A DNA stretch of 64,000 bases. Origin: Pectobacterium cacticida. Lineage in GTDB: Bacteria; Pseudomonadota; Gammaproteobacteria; Enterobacterales; Enterobacteriaceae. Below, piece after piece: positions 25,812 to 36,028 of this stretch; within the stretch, counting starts at the first letter, position 1, and each line of letters opens with the position of its first letter. A program made the translations under genes and the position numbers. The notes beneath the pieces are model-generated. The model searched no databases and was not told the origin of the DNA. It saw only the letters and a program-made list of their open reading frames with translations. The stretch spans positions 558,001-622,000 of the forward strand of contig NZ_CP133656.1 of the NCBI RefSeq assembly GCF_036885195.1. The letters are read 5' to 3'.

Positions 25812-27773
25812 CTAGTACGAAGCGGCGCCCATGGCGTGCTTTTCTTCCAGCAGTTTTTCGACGACGCCAGGATCGGCGAGTGTAGAGATATCCCCCAGAT
25901 TACCGGTATCTCCAGCGGCGATCTTGCGTAGGATGCGGCGCATGATCTTGCCGGATCGCGTTTTTGGCAGGGCATCCGTCCAATGCAGGATATCTGGCGT
26001 GGCAATAGGGCCGATCTCCTTACGCACCCAGTTGCGAACGTCGGTATACAGCTCGCTGGATGGTTCTTCGCCGTGGTTCAACGTGATGTAGGCGTAAATA
26101 GCCTGCCCTTTCATCTGGTGTGGAATGCCGACGACGGCTGCCTCGGCGATCTTAGGATGGGCGACGAGCGCCGATTCAATCTCCGCCGTACCCAAACGGT
26201 GTCCTGAAACGTTCAGTACGTCGTCAACGCGCCCCGTGATCCAGTAATAGCCATCGTCGTCACGGCGTGCGCCGTCGCCGCTAAAGTACATACCTTTAAA
26301 CGTAGAAAAATAGGTTTGTTCGAAGCGCTCATGATCGCCAAATAACGTTCTTGCCTGGCCCGGCCAGGAATCCACGATCGCCAGATTGCCTTCGGCAGCC
26401 CCTTCCAGCGGAGTACCGAGGTTATCGACGATCGCAGGCTGGACGCCGAAAAATGGACGCGTTGCGGAACCGGCTTTCGCTTCAATCGCACCGGGCAGGG
26501 GAGCGATCATGAAGCCACCCGTCTCCGTTTGCCACCAGGTATCGACGATCGGACATTTGCCATTACCTATCTTGTTGAAATACCACTCCCAGGCCTCTGG
26601 GTTAATCGGTTCGCCGACGGAGCCCATGATTCTGAGTGATTCACGCGATGTTCCCTCGATCGATCTATCGCCTTCGGCCATCAGCGCACGTATCGCAGTC
26701 GGTGCGGTATAGAGGATATTGACGTGGTGTTTATCAACGACTTGGGCCATACGGCGGGCATCGGGCCAGGTCGGCACCCCTTCAAACATGAGTGTGATGG
26801 CACCGCAGGCCAGCGGGCCATAAAGCAGGTAGCTGTGCCCGGTAACCCAGCCGACGTCCGCCGTACACCAGTAGATCTCGCCGGGGTGATAGTCGAAGAC
26901 ATATTTAAAGGTCAGCGCGGCATAAACCAGATAGCCGCCAGTAGTATGTAAAACCCCTTTGGGTTTACCGGTCGATCCAGAGGTATAAAGGATGAACAAC
27001 GGATCTTCCGCGTTCATCTCTTCCGGCGGACAATGATCGTCAGCTTGTTCCACCAGATCGTGCCACCATCGATCGCGTTCATCCTGCCATTCAACGTGGT
27101 GACCTGTGCGGCGGAAAACGATGACGCGGGAGATTGTCGTGACGTGGGGGTTTTTTAATGCTTCATCAATATTCTTCTTCAGTGGAATAATACGTCCGGC
27201 GCGCACGCCTTCATCGGCGGTCACGATGAGTTTGGCGCTAGAGTCAATAAGGCGTCCGGAGATGGCCTCAGGAGAAAATCCCCCGAAAATCACCGAGTGA
27301 ATCGCGCCGATGCGGGCGCAGGCCAGCATTGCTACCGCGGCTTCCAGCACCATTGGCATATAGATGGCGACAATGTCTCCTTTCTTGATGCCCTGCGACT
27401 TTAATACGTTGGCAAAACGGCACACGGACTGGTGTAATTCCCGATAGGTAACCTTCTTAGTTTCGGTTGCATCATCACCTTCCCAGATTATCGCGGTTTG
27501 CTCGCCCCGTTCGGCCAGGTGGCGATCCAGGCAGTTTGCCGCTACGTTTAATGTACCGTCTTCAAACCAGCGGATGCGAATATGCCCTGGGTCGAACGAG
27601 GTGTTCTTGATCGTGGTATAGGGTTTAATCCAATCGACGATTTTTCCCTGATCCCCCCAAAAAGTATCCGGGTCGTCAACCGACAGCCGATACATCGCGT
27701 CGTATTGCCGGGCATTGATCAGGGCATTTTCTGCAATGGCGGCGGGAATAGCATGTTTTTGATGTGATGTCAT
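25812..27773 (-). CDS. acs: Acetyl-CoA synthetase
   Basis: 653-aa AMP-forming acetyl-CoA synthetase, which turns acetate, ATP and CoA into acetyl-CoA and allows growth on low acetate. Seen: the adenylation P-loop YTSGSTGKPKGVLHT, the DTWWQTETGG motif, the hinge YWITGRVDDVLNVSGHR, and the C-terminal PKTRSGKIMRR, whose Lys is the site of regulatory acetylation. E. coli Acs is 652 aa. No actP or yjcH gene is beside it. A CRP-like sequence lies upstream (TTGCGCTATCGATCACGCAA at 27852). Confidence 0.97.
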   Translation of the reverse strand: MTSHQKHAIPAAIAENALINARQYDAMYRLSVDDPDTFWGDQGKIVDWIKPYTTIKNTSFDPGHIRIRWFEDGTLNVAANCLDRHLAERGEQTAIIWEGDDATETKKVTYRELHQSVCRFANVLKSQGIKKGDIVAIYMPMVLEAAVAMLACARIGAIHSVIFGGFSPEAISGRLIDSSAKLIVTADEGVRAGRIIPLKKNIDEALKNPHVTTISRVIVFRRTGHHVEWQDERDRWWHDLVEQADDHCPPEEMNAEDPLFILYTSGSTGKPKGVLHTTGGYLVYAALTFKYVFDYHPGEIYWCTADVGWVTGHSYLLYGPLACGAITLMFEGVPTWPDARRMAQVVDKHHVNILYTAPTAIRALMAEGDRSIEGTSRESLRIMGSVGEPINPEAWEWYFNKIGNGKCPIVDTWWQTETGGFMIAPLPGAIEAKAGSATRPFFGVQPAIVDNLGTPLEGAAEGNLAIVDSWPGQARTLFGDHERFEQTYFSTFKGMYFSGDGARRDDDGYYWITGRVDDVLNVSGHRLGTAEIESALVAHPKIAEAAVVGIPHQMKGQAIYAYITLNHGEEPSSELYTDVRNWVRKEIGPIATPDILHWTDALPKTRSGKIMRRILRKIAAGDTGNLGDISTLADPGVVEKLLEEKHAMGAASY

Positions 27774-28661
27774 AGCGCTTCTCCTTAAACATGTTAATTT
27801 TATGTCAATAGTTAGTTAATTGTTATGTGTTTGTTATATTTGTTTGTTTTTTGCGCTATCGATCACGCAATGATAGGAAGGCGTTGAGGAGAGGCTTAAG
27901 ACTTAAAAGATACCCGCTGGTTTAGAAATTCGTTTTTTTTGTATAACTCTGACACGATAAGCGAGCTACGCCTCAGTATGGCGACGTGTCGCGTTATCAA
28001 CCCGTTATGATGCCACTAACGATCAATTCATTGTTTTCAATAGATTATATCTATTGTTATCAAGTTTTTGATCGCCACATACGATCAAAAGGTATAAAGA
28101 TCCCGCTTATTCAGCCGATAGTAGAAACCCAGTTTGGGGTATATTTCTTCATCGGGCAGCTGGTTAGCCCTTATTAGTATGCTGTTTATTGGTTTTTTCC
28201 GGTTGTGCAGGGTGGCTGAGCAATTAGTGAAATCGGTCGATCAGATTATCAACCGAGCGGGTCGGTGTAGAATAATCTACCTAGTAAGTAGATTCTACGG
28301 CCCCAAATTGGTCGATCTCAAAAAGAGCCGTGTTACGGTTAAGCACGAATAAGACGAATAAAAAGAAGAGGTAGGGCGAATTCTTATTTCTTAATTCAGA
28401 AATTTCCAGTTTCCAAAAATAATGTAGCTGTATCCCTACTACTGACGCTATAAAGCGACAGCGGTTTTAGCCCGGTTAATCTAAGGTCGGGGGGTACGGT
28501 CACGATTAGCAAAACCCGTTATTTTATTTGGCGATTTCTTAAGATAAGAACATTTTGTACCGGGAGGATTTTATATTCCGGTAGGTTGGCTTTTTATCAA
28601 TAGCGCATGGTGACCGTGTGCTGTGAGATATCTTTTTACATAGCATGATGCAGAGGAAACA
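27774..28661. other. 888-bp non-coding gap between acs and the PAS-like gene
   Basis: No gene is seen; the ORFs here are short and unlike known proteins. The left end must hold the acs promoter, with a CRP-like half-palindrome near 27852. An imperfect inverted repeat (GTAGAATAATCTAC at 28267 and GTAGATTCTAC at 28288) lies in the middle. The right end holds AGGAAACA, a good ribosome site for the next gene. Confidence 0.5.
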
Positions 28662-29054
28662 ATGAGTCTGATATTCGGCCGGAATGAAATTTTAGGTATG
28701 CTCTCTCAACCCGTTCAGAAGGATCGGCGTGCCGTGGCGGTAATTGACGAAAAATGTAAAGTCGTTTGCGCGAATTCTGCCTTCAACGCTCATTTTGGGT
28801 TGCATGCTGAGAGGAGCGATCCCGTCTCAATTGATGATGTATTACCGCTTAACGTGAAGTTCGCGTATCACGATTTCATGAATAATTCCAATGTGCTGAG
28901 TACGCAGGTGGTGTCGGGCCTACTGTCCGATGGCTTTACTAAAGACCAGCAAAGTACGCTATCTTTTTCTAAGCTAAATGTGGAAAACAGCGTGCTCTCT
29001 TTGCTGATTTTAAATCAGGAGACGGTTGAACCTGCGAAAAACCTGGCATCGTAG
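28662..29054 (+). CDS. Small PAS-like protein of unknown function
   Basis: 130 aa, start ATG at 28662 with AGAGGAAAC upstream. The segment RRAVAVIDEKCKVVCANSAF followed by NAHFGL looks like the first strands and helix of a PAS domain, and the remainder has the length expected to finish a PAS fold. No output domain follows and no partner gene is adjacent. It may be a stand-alone sensor or an adaptor. I do not recognise a named family. Confidence 0.55.
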   Translation: MSLIFGRNEILGMLSQPVQKDRRAVAVIDEKCKVVCANSAFNAHFGLHAERSDPVSIDDVLPLNVKFAYHDFMNNSNVLSTQVVSGLLSDGFTKDQQSTLSFSKLNVENSVLSLLILNQETVEPAKNLAS

Positions 29055-29762
29055 TCTGAAACGACTGTCGTTTTTAGCGAGTCATGTTGCAGTCTGTTCT
29101 GCATACAACGAAACAAAAATTAACGATATATTAATGACATTTCGTGTGCCTCGTTAGAATTTGTCAGCCACTATCCTATTTGCTACTCACCATCAGATCA
29201 CATGTTGCACAGGTTTGCATAAGTAGCAGGTGAAATATGCGATTTTTAAATGCATAATAAGATAAAAAATTAATAAAAATAATATGTTGTATCTTATTTT
29301 GTTGCATATTAATGCATTTTATCTTTGATAGCGAAACGTTTCGCTATTATTATTTCCTTTGTTTTCCCGGTGCCGGAGAGAACGACGGGCCAGTGCGAGA
29401 AATATGATAAATGTTTCTGGAGTAATGATGACGTTATCGATACCGTCGCCCTCTTATTCCTTATAAAATAGAGGGATAATCTCCGTAATCGGCTCTACCC
29501 CGCCTGCCACCGTAGCGCTCTTTGAATTTGTGTTTAATAGAGTGCGTTCCCTCAATTAATGCGATCAGCCTAATAGTGGAACCTATCCCATTAGGGCTAT
29601 GTTACTTGCCATTTTGGCCCTGGGCAGTTGCTCAGCAGAGGCTGTCTATCATCCTCCATGTTGTTAGCAGCATAATTATTTTCACTTTAAGTTCCCCTTT
29701 TGATGCTCTCCATTGGCATAGCCTGCGAATACACGTGTTTTGTCGGTGATAGGGGAACAATA
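29055..29762. other. 708-bp gap upstream of the TonB receptor
   Basis: No convincing gene is seen. The gap contains the perfect palindrome at 29328, and an 13-codon ORF starting at 29424 (MMTLSIPSPSYSL) behind TGGAG that could be a leader or a gene remnant. A T-rich stretch with a weak Fur-like sequence lies just before the receptor (around 29670). Confidence 0.45.
29328..29347. promoter_or_regulatory. Perfect 20-bp palindrome like a LacI/RbsR-family operator
   Basis: ATAGCGAAAC is followed directly by its reverse complement GTTTCGCTAT. The core AGCGAAACGTTTCGCT matches the operator of the ribose repressor RbsR as I know it from E. coli. No ribose gene is adjacent, so the regulated gene is unclear. 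Confidence 0.65.
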
Positions 29763-32120
29763 ATGGTTAAATTTCGTACCCATGTGTTGGTGCGTGCTTT
29801 ACGTGCGGGAATACTGGGGGCATCGTTTGTCTCTGCTTTGCCAGTCGCGGCCTATGCGGCGTCGGTTCAACATTACGCCGTGCCTTCTGGCCCACTCAAT
29901 CAGGTTCTTAATCAATTTGCCCAGCAGGCCGGGGTATTGCTTTCTTACGATCCGGCTATCGTCGCAGGTAAACGCGGAACCGGGTTGCAGGGAAACTACA
30001 GCGTTGAACAGGGTTTCCAGCAAATACTTGGCCAGAGTGGCCTGCGTGCGCAATACAGCGGCGATGGCAGTGTGGCACTTGTGCAGGATATCGCGAATGA
30101 CCCCGTGTCTGCTGCGGCGCCTGCTGTCGCTAAAAATGATCGTATCGTCGTCACCGCGCCGCCGAATACCGCGCTGAAGCTGGATGTGCCGATTTCAGAA
30201 ACGCCGCGGGCGGTTTCTGTGGTAACAGAAAAGCAAATCGAAGAGCGCGGTGCGCAAAAAATCGATCAAGCGTTACGCTATAGCAGCGGTGTGCTGGCGA
30301 CGACCTACGGCCCAGATAACAAAGCGGAATGGGTGACCATCCGTGGATTTAGCGATCAGTCTCGTTTCCAAAATGGATTGGCTACGCTGAATGAAGACGG
30401 GTTTTACGGTCAACAGATTGAACCGTTCGGTGTTGAACGCATTGAGGTGCTGAAAGGTCCGGCCTCGGTACTGTACGGGCAGAACCCGCCAGGTGGCTTG
30501 GTTAACGTTATCACCAAACGGCCGACGCGCTTACCGCAAGGGAAAGTTGAGCTGGAATATGGATCTAACGATTACCGCCATCTGGCCGTTGATAGCGCTG
30601 GCCCATTAAATGATGATGGCTCGGTATTGTATCGCGTCGTGGCGCTGGCGCGCGACACCTCGGGGGAGATGGATTTCTCGAAGAGCAAACGTTTTTATCT
30701 CGCTCCCAGCGTCACCTTCCTCGGTGAAAATACCGAACTGACCGTGTTAGCCAGTTACATGGATACGAGATCCGATACGACCAATGGTTTTAAGCTGCCT
30801 TATGGTACGTTGCACAATACGCCGTTTGGCAAAGTCGGTTATACCACGTCGCTGGGTGAACCCGATATTAACCGCCACAATACCCGGCAACTCAATCTGG
30901 GCTATGAGTTTACCCATCATCTGAATGATACCTGGACCTTCCAGCAGAACCTGAATTACACCTATCTGAATTTGGATCTGCGCAATGTGTATGCGATGGC
31001 GATGGTGGATGAGCGTCATGCCAGTCGTGGCCTGACTTACCGTGATGGCTTTGCGCAAAACTGGGCCACGGATAACCGCCTGGTGGGTGAATGGCTGGGG
31101 GAAAAGATCGATAACACCCTCCTACTGGGCGTGGACTATCGGCGCGCCAATACACAAAGTCGCGACGCGAATCTGAGCGCATTCGGCGATCCTATTGATA
31201 TTTTTAACCCCGTTTACGGTCATTATACGTCTCCGGACAGCCAGTTGTTCCAGCACCGATCCGGACGTCATCAAACCGGCTACTACGTGCAAAACCAGAT
31301 CAAATATGATGAGCGTCTGATCTTCCTGCTCGGCGGGCGTTACGATGTGGCGAAGTCACGCGACCGTAATTTATCCTCTGGAGAGGATACGCGCACGGAT
31401 GACACCAAATTTACCAAGGCCGCCGGGCTGATGTATCTGTTTGATAACGGCGTGTCACCCTATATCAGCTATTCGGAATCCTTCCTGCCCGTTGCGGGAC
31501 GGGATGGTTATCAACGTCCTTATGTGCCGGAAGAAGGGCAGCAGGCGGAAATTGGTGTGAAATATACACCGGAAGGCTTTAACGGCTATGCCTCTGCCGC
31601 TTTGTTTAACCTGGAACAGAAAAACGTTAAAACCACCGATCCTAACAACCCAGGCCTTACGGTTCAGGCCGGGGAAGCGCGTTCACGCGGTTTGGAGCTT
31701 GAATTCAGCGGTGAGGTGTATACCGGGCTGACGCTGACGGCAAACTATACCTACAACGAAGTGAAGACGACGAAATCCGGCTCTGTTGGCGAAGTGGGTA
31801 AACGCCTGGTGGGATTGCCTGAACACATCATTTCAGGCTGGGCGAACTACGCCTTCAACGGCAAACTGGAAGGACTCAGTATTGGTAGCGGCGTGCGCTA
31901 CGTAGGCAGCTCTTACGGCGATATCGCCAATTCGTCGGATATGAAAGTGCCAGCCTATACGTTATGGGATGCGATGATCGCCTATGATTTCAGCAAAGAC
32001 TGGCGGTTGCAAATCAATGCGACCAATCTGGCGAATCATGAGTATGTCAGCGCCTGTAATTACTGGTGCTACTACGGCGAAGGGCGCAACGTCAGCGCAA
32101 ATATCAGCTATCGCTGGTAA
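29763..32120 (+). CDS. TonB-dependent siderophore receptor with STN signalling domain
   Basis: 785 aa from the ATG at 29763, a few bases after AGGGGAACA. Seen: a signal peptide (to AYAAS), an STN domain (about 35-110: YAVPSGPLNQVLNQFAQQAG, LLSYDPA), a TonB box DRIVVTA, a plug domain (SETPRAVSVVTEKQIEERGA through GLVNVITKRP) and a beta-barrel ending in NVSANISYRW. It is FpvA/FoxA/FhuE-like, so it should take up a ferric siderophore, probably hydroxamate-type. The STN domain implies signalling to a FecR-type anti-sigma protein. The only one in the window is at 40596. Confidence 0.9.
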   Translation: MVKFRTHVLVRALRAGILGASFVSALPVAAYAASVQHYAVPSGPLNQVLNQFAQQAGVLLSYDPAIVAGKRGTGLQGNYSVEQGFQQILGQSGLRAQYSGDGSVALVQDIANDPVSAAAPAVAKNDRIVVTAPPNTALKLDVPISETPRAVSVVTEKQIEERGAQKIDQALRYSSGVLATTYGPDNKAEWVTIRGFSDQSRFQNGLATLNEDGFYGQQIEPFGVERIEVLKGPASVLYGQNPPGGLVNVITKRPTRLPQGKVELEYGSNDYRHLAVDSAGPLNDDGSVLYRVVALARDTSGEMDFSKSKRFYLAPSVTFLGENTELTVLASYMDTRSDTTNGFKLPYGTLHNTPFGKVGYTTSLGEPDINRHNTRQLNLGYEFTHHLNDTWTFQQNLNYTYLNLDLRNVYAMAMVDERHASRGLTYRDGFAQNWATDNRLVGEWLGEKIDNTLLLGVDYRRANTQSRDANLSAFGDPIDIFNPVYGHYTSPDSQLFQHRSGRHQTGYYVQNQIKYDERLIFLLGGRYDVAKSRDRNLSSGEDTRTDDTKFTKAAGLMYLFDNGVSPYISYSESFLPVAGRDGYQRPYVPEEGQQAEIGVKYTPEGFNGYASAALFNLEQKNVKTTDPNNPGLTVQAGEARSRGLELEFSGEVYTGLTLTANYTYNEVKTTKSGSVGEVGKRLVGLPEHIISGWANYAFNGKLEGLSIGSGVRYVGSSYGDIANSSDMKVPAYTLWDAMIAYDFSKDWRLQINATNLANHEYVSACNYWCYYGEGRNVSANISYRW

Positions 32121-32138
32121 TCTTTCGTCTTGAATATC

Positions 32139-32160
32139 AGAAGCCTGCGGGCTTCTATTT
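32139..32160 (+). terminator. Terminator of the TonB receptor gene
   Basis: A 7-bp stem AGAAGCC / GGCTTCT with loop TGCG is followed by ATTT, 18 bp past the receptor stop. Confidence 0.6.
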
Positions 32161-32228
32161 CGTAAAATCCGCGATAAATCCTCGCCCAGTGCGGGCGGGG
32201 ATAAGCGATATCTGATGGAAGCCTTGAA

Positions 32229-34139
32229 TTAAAAGCGGCTGACACATTCCATAGCGACCCTTTTGAAGGCGGCAAAATCTGTGCAGTGGCATAGTCTTGC
32301 GGTGGCGCGTTCGCGTAGGAATGTCACAAAGATATCGTAGATAGCGATCGCTTCTTCATACTCACGCTTGCTAATGGCCAGTAAAAAAATGACATGTGCT
32401 ACCTCTTCTCCCCACTGAATCCCCTGTGGAGCCAGCACGGTGTAGACAACGGTTTTTTGCGCGAGCAGACCCAGAGAGTGAGGGAGGGCAATTCCTTCGC
32501 CAAACAGCGTGCTGACAATGGCTTCACGTTCTACGACAGAGTCGAAAAATTCCGCATCAACAAAGCCTTCATCGTATAACTGGCTGCAAAGCGTTTTAAA
32601 CAGTGTTTGCTGATCGGTTGGGCCATCAATAATGCGGAAATGTATTGCGTCAAAATATTTATCTAGCATCCATGGTCGCGTTCTATCTACGAGAACGAGT
32701 TTACCAATCTGCTCTAACTGGTAGTCGGTGGGGAAGGGCGCGATAGTGACGATAGGTTTCCCTTTATCCCTGACGCGAGCGGTAGAAATGACGAAATCTT
32801 CGACAATATTTTCGCACTGCTCATAATCACGCAGCGTAACAGTGCGGGTAACCATAATTTGCGGATATTTACGCGAGAGTACCGCTTCGATCATCCGCAC
32901 CATCGCGTTACCGGCATCACACACTAGCATGACCTGGGGCTGGCGCTGGTAGCCAATGTTGTAATGTCGCTCAAGTCCAACGCCGATATGCAACACTAAA
33001 AAGCCGACTTCATTTTCGTTAATCACATATGGCGTATATTTTCCCCAGCTTGAGACCGCGGCCAACGTCATATCCCATGCCATTGGATAATGTTGTTTGA
33101 TATTTCCCAGCAGTGGGTTAGGAATCATTATCTGGTAGCGCACGCGGGTAATCATGGCTTTGATATGCGTCGAAAGATCGGCATGTAGTTGCGTATCATT
33201 TTGCAGGTTATAGCCATAGTGCCTATTAATGTAGCTAAGGAGATAATTGACCAGCGTCTCGTCATCATCGGCACTGATCACGCTGGGCACCAGATCTTGT
33301 ACGCGCCGTCCGGCAATATGGACGCGCAGCCAGTGTTCTTCAGATGTCGCTAAGGGTTTTCCTGCTAACGGTTGTAGCGCTATCGCAATATCCCGCGCTG
33401 CATTACGCACGTTTTCATCGCCGTCTTCGGCCCTAAACTCCGACAGGGGGAACCCCTCGCGAATACGGCGAACTGTTACGGCACAATAGAGACGAATGAA
33501 CCGTTCGCCCTCATCGGTCAGGCGAATATGATGGCGAGTAAAAACACGGTGCAGTATCGACGTTAATTGTGTCTGCACATCCTTGTTCAGCGCCGCGTCG
33601 GCGATGGGCGAATTTTGGCTATTTGGGGGCGTGAGTTCCCACAGTAAATCGGTCAGGCTGGCGCGTAGCGCCATTTCACTACCGAATAGCTTCATACCGT
33701 GACGCGGCCGCGCTTCCAACGTTAAGTTATAGCGGGAAAACCATTCTCGTACTTTTGTCATGTCATTTTGCAGCGTAGCGCGACTGACAAACCACTCCTC
33801 CGCGAGATCTTCAAGTTTGAGAGAGAACGGCGAGGTTAAAAAACGGAGCAGCATACATTGAACGCGTTCCGGCCCGCTGCGTGGCGTGTACAATGCCTGT
33901 GGGCATTCAAGCTGTAGGGCTTGATAACGCACGGCGTCGTCAATTTTTAGTTGATAACCGCTACCGCGGTTAAGAATAAATTGCGCGCCATGATGTGTCA
34001 GCAGCGTATTCAATGCGGTGATATCGGCCCGGACGGTACGCGTGGACACGGAGAGCCGCTGTGCCAATTCATCTTGCGGTAGTGTCTCGTTCTGCAACAG
34101 AATAAAGAGTTGAGTTAAACGTTGGTTAGGGAATCGCAC
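32229..34139 (-). CDS. PRD-containing transcriptional regulator with EIIA domain
   Basis: 636-aa multidomain regulator. In order: an N-terminal HTH_11 (RLTQLFILLQNETLPQDELA, about 1-60), a second Mga-like HTH (EDLAEEWFVSRATLQNDM, about 100-170), two PTS regulation domains (about 190-400), an EIIB-like region starting QVMLVCDAGNAMVRM whose Cys may be phosphorylated, and a C-terminal EIIA(Fru/Mtl)-like domain with His in GIALPHSLG. Such proteins activate sugar operons when their PRDs are phosphorylated by the PTS. It is the last gene of the nine-gene operon and so probably controls it. Its EIIA domain could also donate phosphate to the SFCGS protein. Confidence 0.85.
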   Translation of the reverse strand: MRFPNQRLTQLFILLQNETLPQDELAQRLSVSTRTVRADITALNTLLTHHGAQFILNRGSGYQLKIDDAVRYQALQLECPQALYTPRSGPERVQCMLLRFLTSPFSLKLEDLAEEWFVSRATLQNDMTKVREWFSRYNLTLEARPRHGMKLFGSEMALRASLTDLLWELTPPNSQNSPIADAALNKDVQTQLTSILHRVFTRHHIRLTDEGERFIRLYCAVTVRRIREGFPLSEFRAEDGDENVRNAARDIAIALQPLAGKPLATSEEHWLRVHIAGRRVQDLVPSVISADDDETLVNYLLSYINRHYGYNLQNDTQLHADLSTHIKAMITRVRYQIMIPNPLLGNIKQHYPMAWDMTLAAVSSWGKYTPYVINENEVGFLVLHIGVGLERHYNIGYQRQPQVMLVCDAGNAMVRMIEAVLSRKYPQIMVTRTVTLRDYEQCENIVEDFVISTARVRDKGKPIVTIAPFPTDYQLEQIGKLVLVDRTRPWMLDKYFDAIHFRIIDGPTDQQTLFKTLCSQLYDEGFVDAEFFDSVVEREAIVSTLFGEGIALPHSLGLLAQKTVVYTVLAPQGIQWGEEVAHVIFLLAISKREYEEAIAIYDIFVTFLRERATARLCHCTDFAAFKRVAMECVSRF

Positions 34140-34175
34140 GTTGCTCTCCTCGCGTTATCATCAGGGCCGGGGGCA

Positions 34176-34913
34176 CTATACGCGTGCCTGAGTGAGTGCC
34201 AGCAATTGGCGAACATCTTCAGGGCGGGTGTTGCCGCTCGCCTTATCAATAATTGAGCTATAAATGTGAGGAATGATCTTGCTGACCCCGGCATCCAGCG
34301 CAATCTGCAAAATTTCTCCGTAGTTGTCCAGATCGATGCCCCCCGTTGGCTCCAGCCAGAAGTCATGACGCGCGCATGCCTCAGCGACCGCCTGATATTC
34401 TTCACGGTATTTCAACCCGGCCATGGGGAAATATTTAATGGAACTGCCACCCATATCCTTCAGCAATGCGATGGCGGTTTCTATCGGTACAATACCGTCC
34501 GCCGCCTGGCTACTGAGCGGCCCGGTAGAGATTTTAACCCACCCAACGGTTCCCGTGGGTGATACCAAGCCATTCACCACGGTGTCATTTTGCCCCAGCA
34601 GTGCCCGGCTGGTGGCGACGCCAGTAAACACCTGGTTAACGTGCTGGGGTTGTACTTCGCGGGAAATTTCGCTCACCATCGCCGACTGATTTGGATCCCC
34701 TGCGCCGAGCCCGATTGATAAGGCGTTATCGACACACTGCGCGTACTCGCGCATGTCGGCTACCGCAAGCGCCACGCTTGGATAATTTTTAGAAAGCACG
34801 CCAACGAGGACATGACCTTCGGCAGCGTCATAAACTGCACGAGCATTCGCTTTGCTACCGGCCAGCACGTTCAGGCACACGCGGTCGCGATAAAAGTTGG
34901 GCGTTAATTTCAT
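34176..34913 (-). CDS. KDGP aldolase (DgaF/EF_0839 family)
   Basis: 245-aa aldolase of the family found in D-glucosaminate degradation. It splits 2-keto-3-deoxygluconate-6-phosphate into pyruvate and glyceraldehyde-3-phosphate. The Schiff-base Lys is visible in GGSSIKYFPMAG, with VGVLSKNYPSV and EPTGGIDLDNY around the phosphate site. It overlaps the PLP enzyme upstream by 4 bases, so the two consecutive steps are made together. It is unlike the ordinary Eda aldolase and is restricted to this type of cluster. Confidence 0.85.
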   Translation of the reverse strand: MKLTPNFYRDRVCLNVLAGSKANARAVYDAAEGHVLVGVLSKNYPSVALAVADMREYAQCVDNALSIGLGAGDPNQSAMVSEISREVQPQHVNQVFTGVATSRALLGQNDTVVNGLVSPTGTVGWVKISTGPLSSQAADGIVPIETAIALLKDMGGSSIKYFPMAGLKYREEYQAVAEACARHDFWLEPTGGIDLDNYGEILQIALDAGVSKIIPHIYSSIIDKASGNTRPEDVRQLLALTQARV

Positions 34914-36028
34914 ACAATCGGTTCCTTATTTAATTCTTCGCCGATGCGATTGGCGATGATATCGAGTTGTTCAGCACTTACACTGCGCACATCGGCTTCG
35001 ATCACCCCTTCATTCGCCTTATAGCCGCGAAAGTAAATCGCGTATTCACCTTGCTTTAGGGCGGCAATCAATTTGTCCGTTGCAATGCCTGTGACGGTCT
35101 CATCAAATGTAATTTCGCTACGCGCAATATCGCGTCCAGCGCTATCCCATACAACGCGTGCGCTGACGCCGTTGAACGTATTTAACTTGTGGATAAACGG
35201 CGTCATTTTTTCCACCATCTCCGCGCCGCTTTCTTTGATGGTGCTTAGATAGTGTTCAATGGCGCAAGTCAGGCCAAGAATGCCTTCTTTGCCGACTTTC
35301 ATTGCACGTCCTATGCCCGTGCTCTGGCGTTTAACCCATGCGATATACTGTGTTTTACCGATGACCAGACCACTCGTGGGGCCTTCAATGGCCTTCGCTC
35401 CGCTATAAATCACCAAATCGGCACCGGCACGGTAGTAACTTTGTAGGTCTTCTTCAGCCGCCGCATCGACAATCAACGGTAAGTGATGCGCACGCGCTAC
35501 CTCCACCGCTTGCTCAACACTAAGCATGCTTTTTTGTACGCAATGGTGTGATTTAACGTAAAGGATCCCCGCCGTACGTGGCGAGATCGCCGCCGCCAGT
35601 TGTGCGGCAGAGCATTCGTTAGCGTAGCCTGCTTCGATAACTTTCCCCCCGCCTAGCGCCACCATCGTGCCCACAGGGGCGCCAAAGTTGACGTTGTGTC
35701 CACGCGGTAGAATGATCTCGTTGTTTTCGATGAGGGTGTTATGCAGGTTTTCCAGTAACCAGTCACTATCCCGGACTAGCACGGCGGCCACCGATTGGGC
35801 AATGCCCGCCGAGGCGCAGGAAACGACCGTTGCCGCCTCTACGCCTAATAATTTGGCGATGTAGTCGCCCGTTTTATTGACCAGATCTTTCATTTCGAAG
35901 TAGTGATTCATGCCGTCAAGTACGGCTTGTGCGACTTCTGGACGTGGTGTGGATACGCCTAACACCGTCATGCGTCCAGAAGCGTTAATGACTTTTTTTA
36001 GTTGATATTTTTCATAAATTGAAGGCAT
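34910..36028 (-). CDS. SelA-like PLP enzyme (DgaE type ammonia-lyase)
   Basis: 372 aa from the ATG at 36028 (MPSIYEKYQLKKVINASG), behind GGGAG; the longer frame needs a TTG. It belongs to the SelA-related PLP family. The Schiff-base Lys is in VIYSGAKAIEGPTSG. DgaE of Salmonella removes ammonia from D-glucosaminate-6-phosphate to give KDGP, the substrate of the aldolase encoded next. By family and context the same reaction is likely here, but the exact amino-sugar acid is not proven. Confidence 0.8.
   Translation of the reverse strand: MPSIYEKYQLKKVINASGRMTVLGVSTPRPEVAQAVLDGMNHYFEMKDLVNKTGDYIAKLLGVEAATVVSCASAGIAQSVAAVLVRDSDWLLENLHNTLIENNEIILPRGHNVNFGAPVGTMVALGGGKVIEAGYANECSAAQLAAAISPRTAGILYVKSHHCVQKSMLSVEQAVEVARAHHLPLIVDAAAEEDLQSYYRAGADLVIYSGAKAIEGPTSGLVIGKTQYIAWVKRQSTGIGRAMKVGKEGILGLTCAIEHYLSTIKESGAEMVEKMTPFIHKLNTFNGVSARVVWDSAGRDIARSEITFDETVTGIATDKLIAALKQGEYAIYFRGYKANEGVIEADVRSVSAEQLDIIANRIGEELNKEPIV

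Noticed and set aside
29522..29749. 75-aa ORF upstream of the TonB receptor
   Set aside because: It overlaps the receptor leader, has no ribosome site and no recognisable domain.
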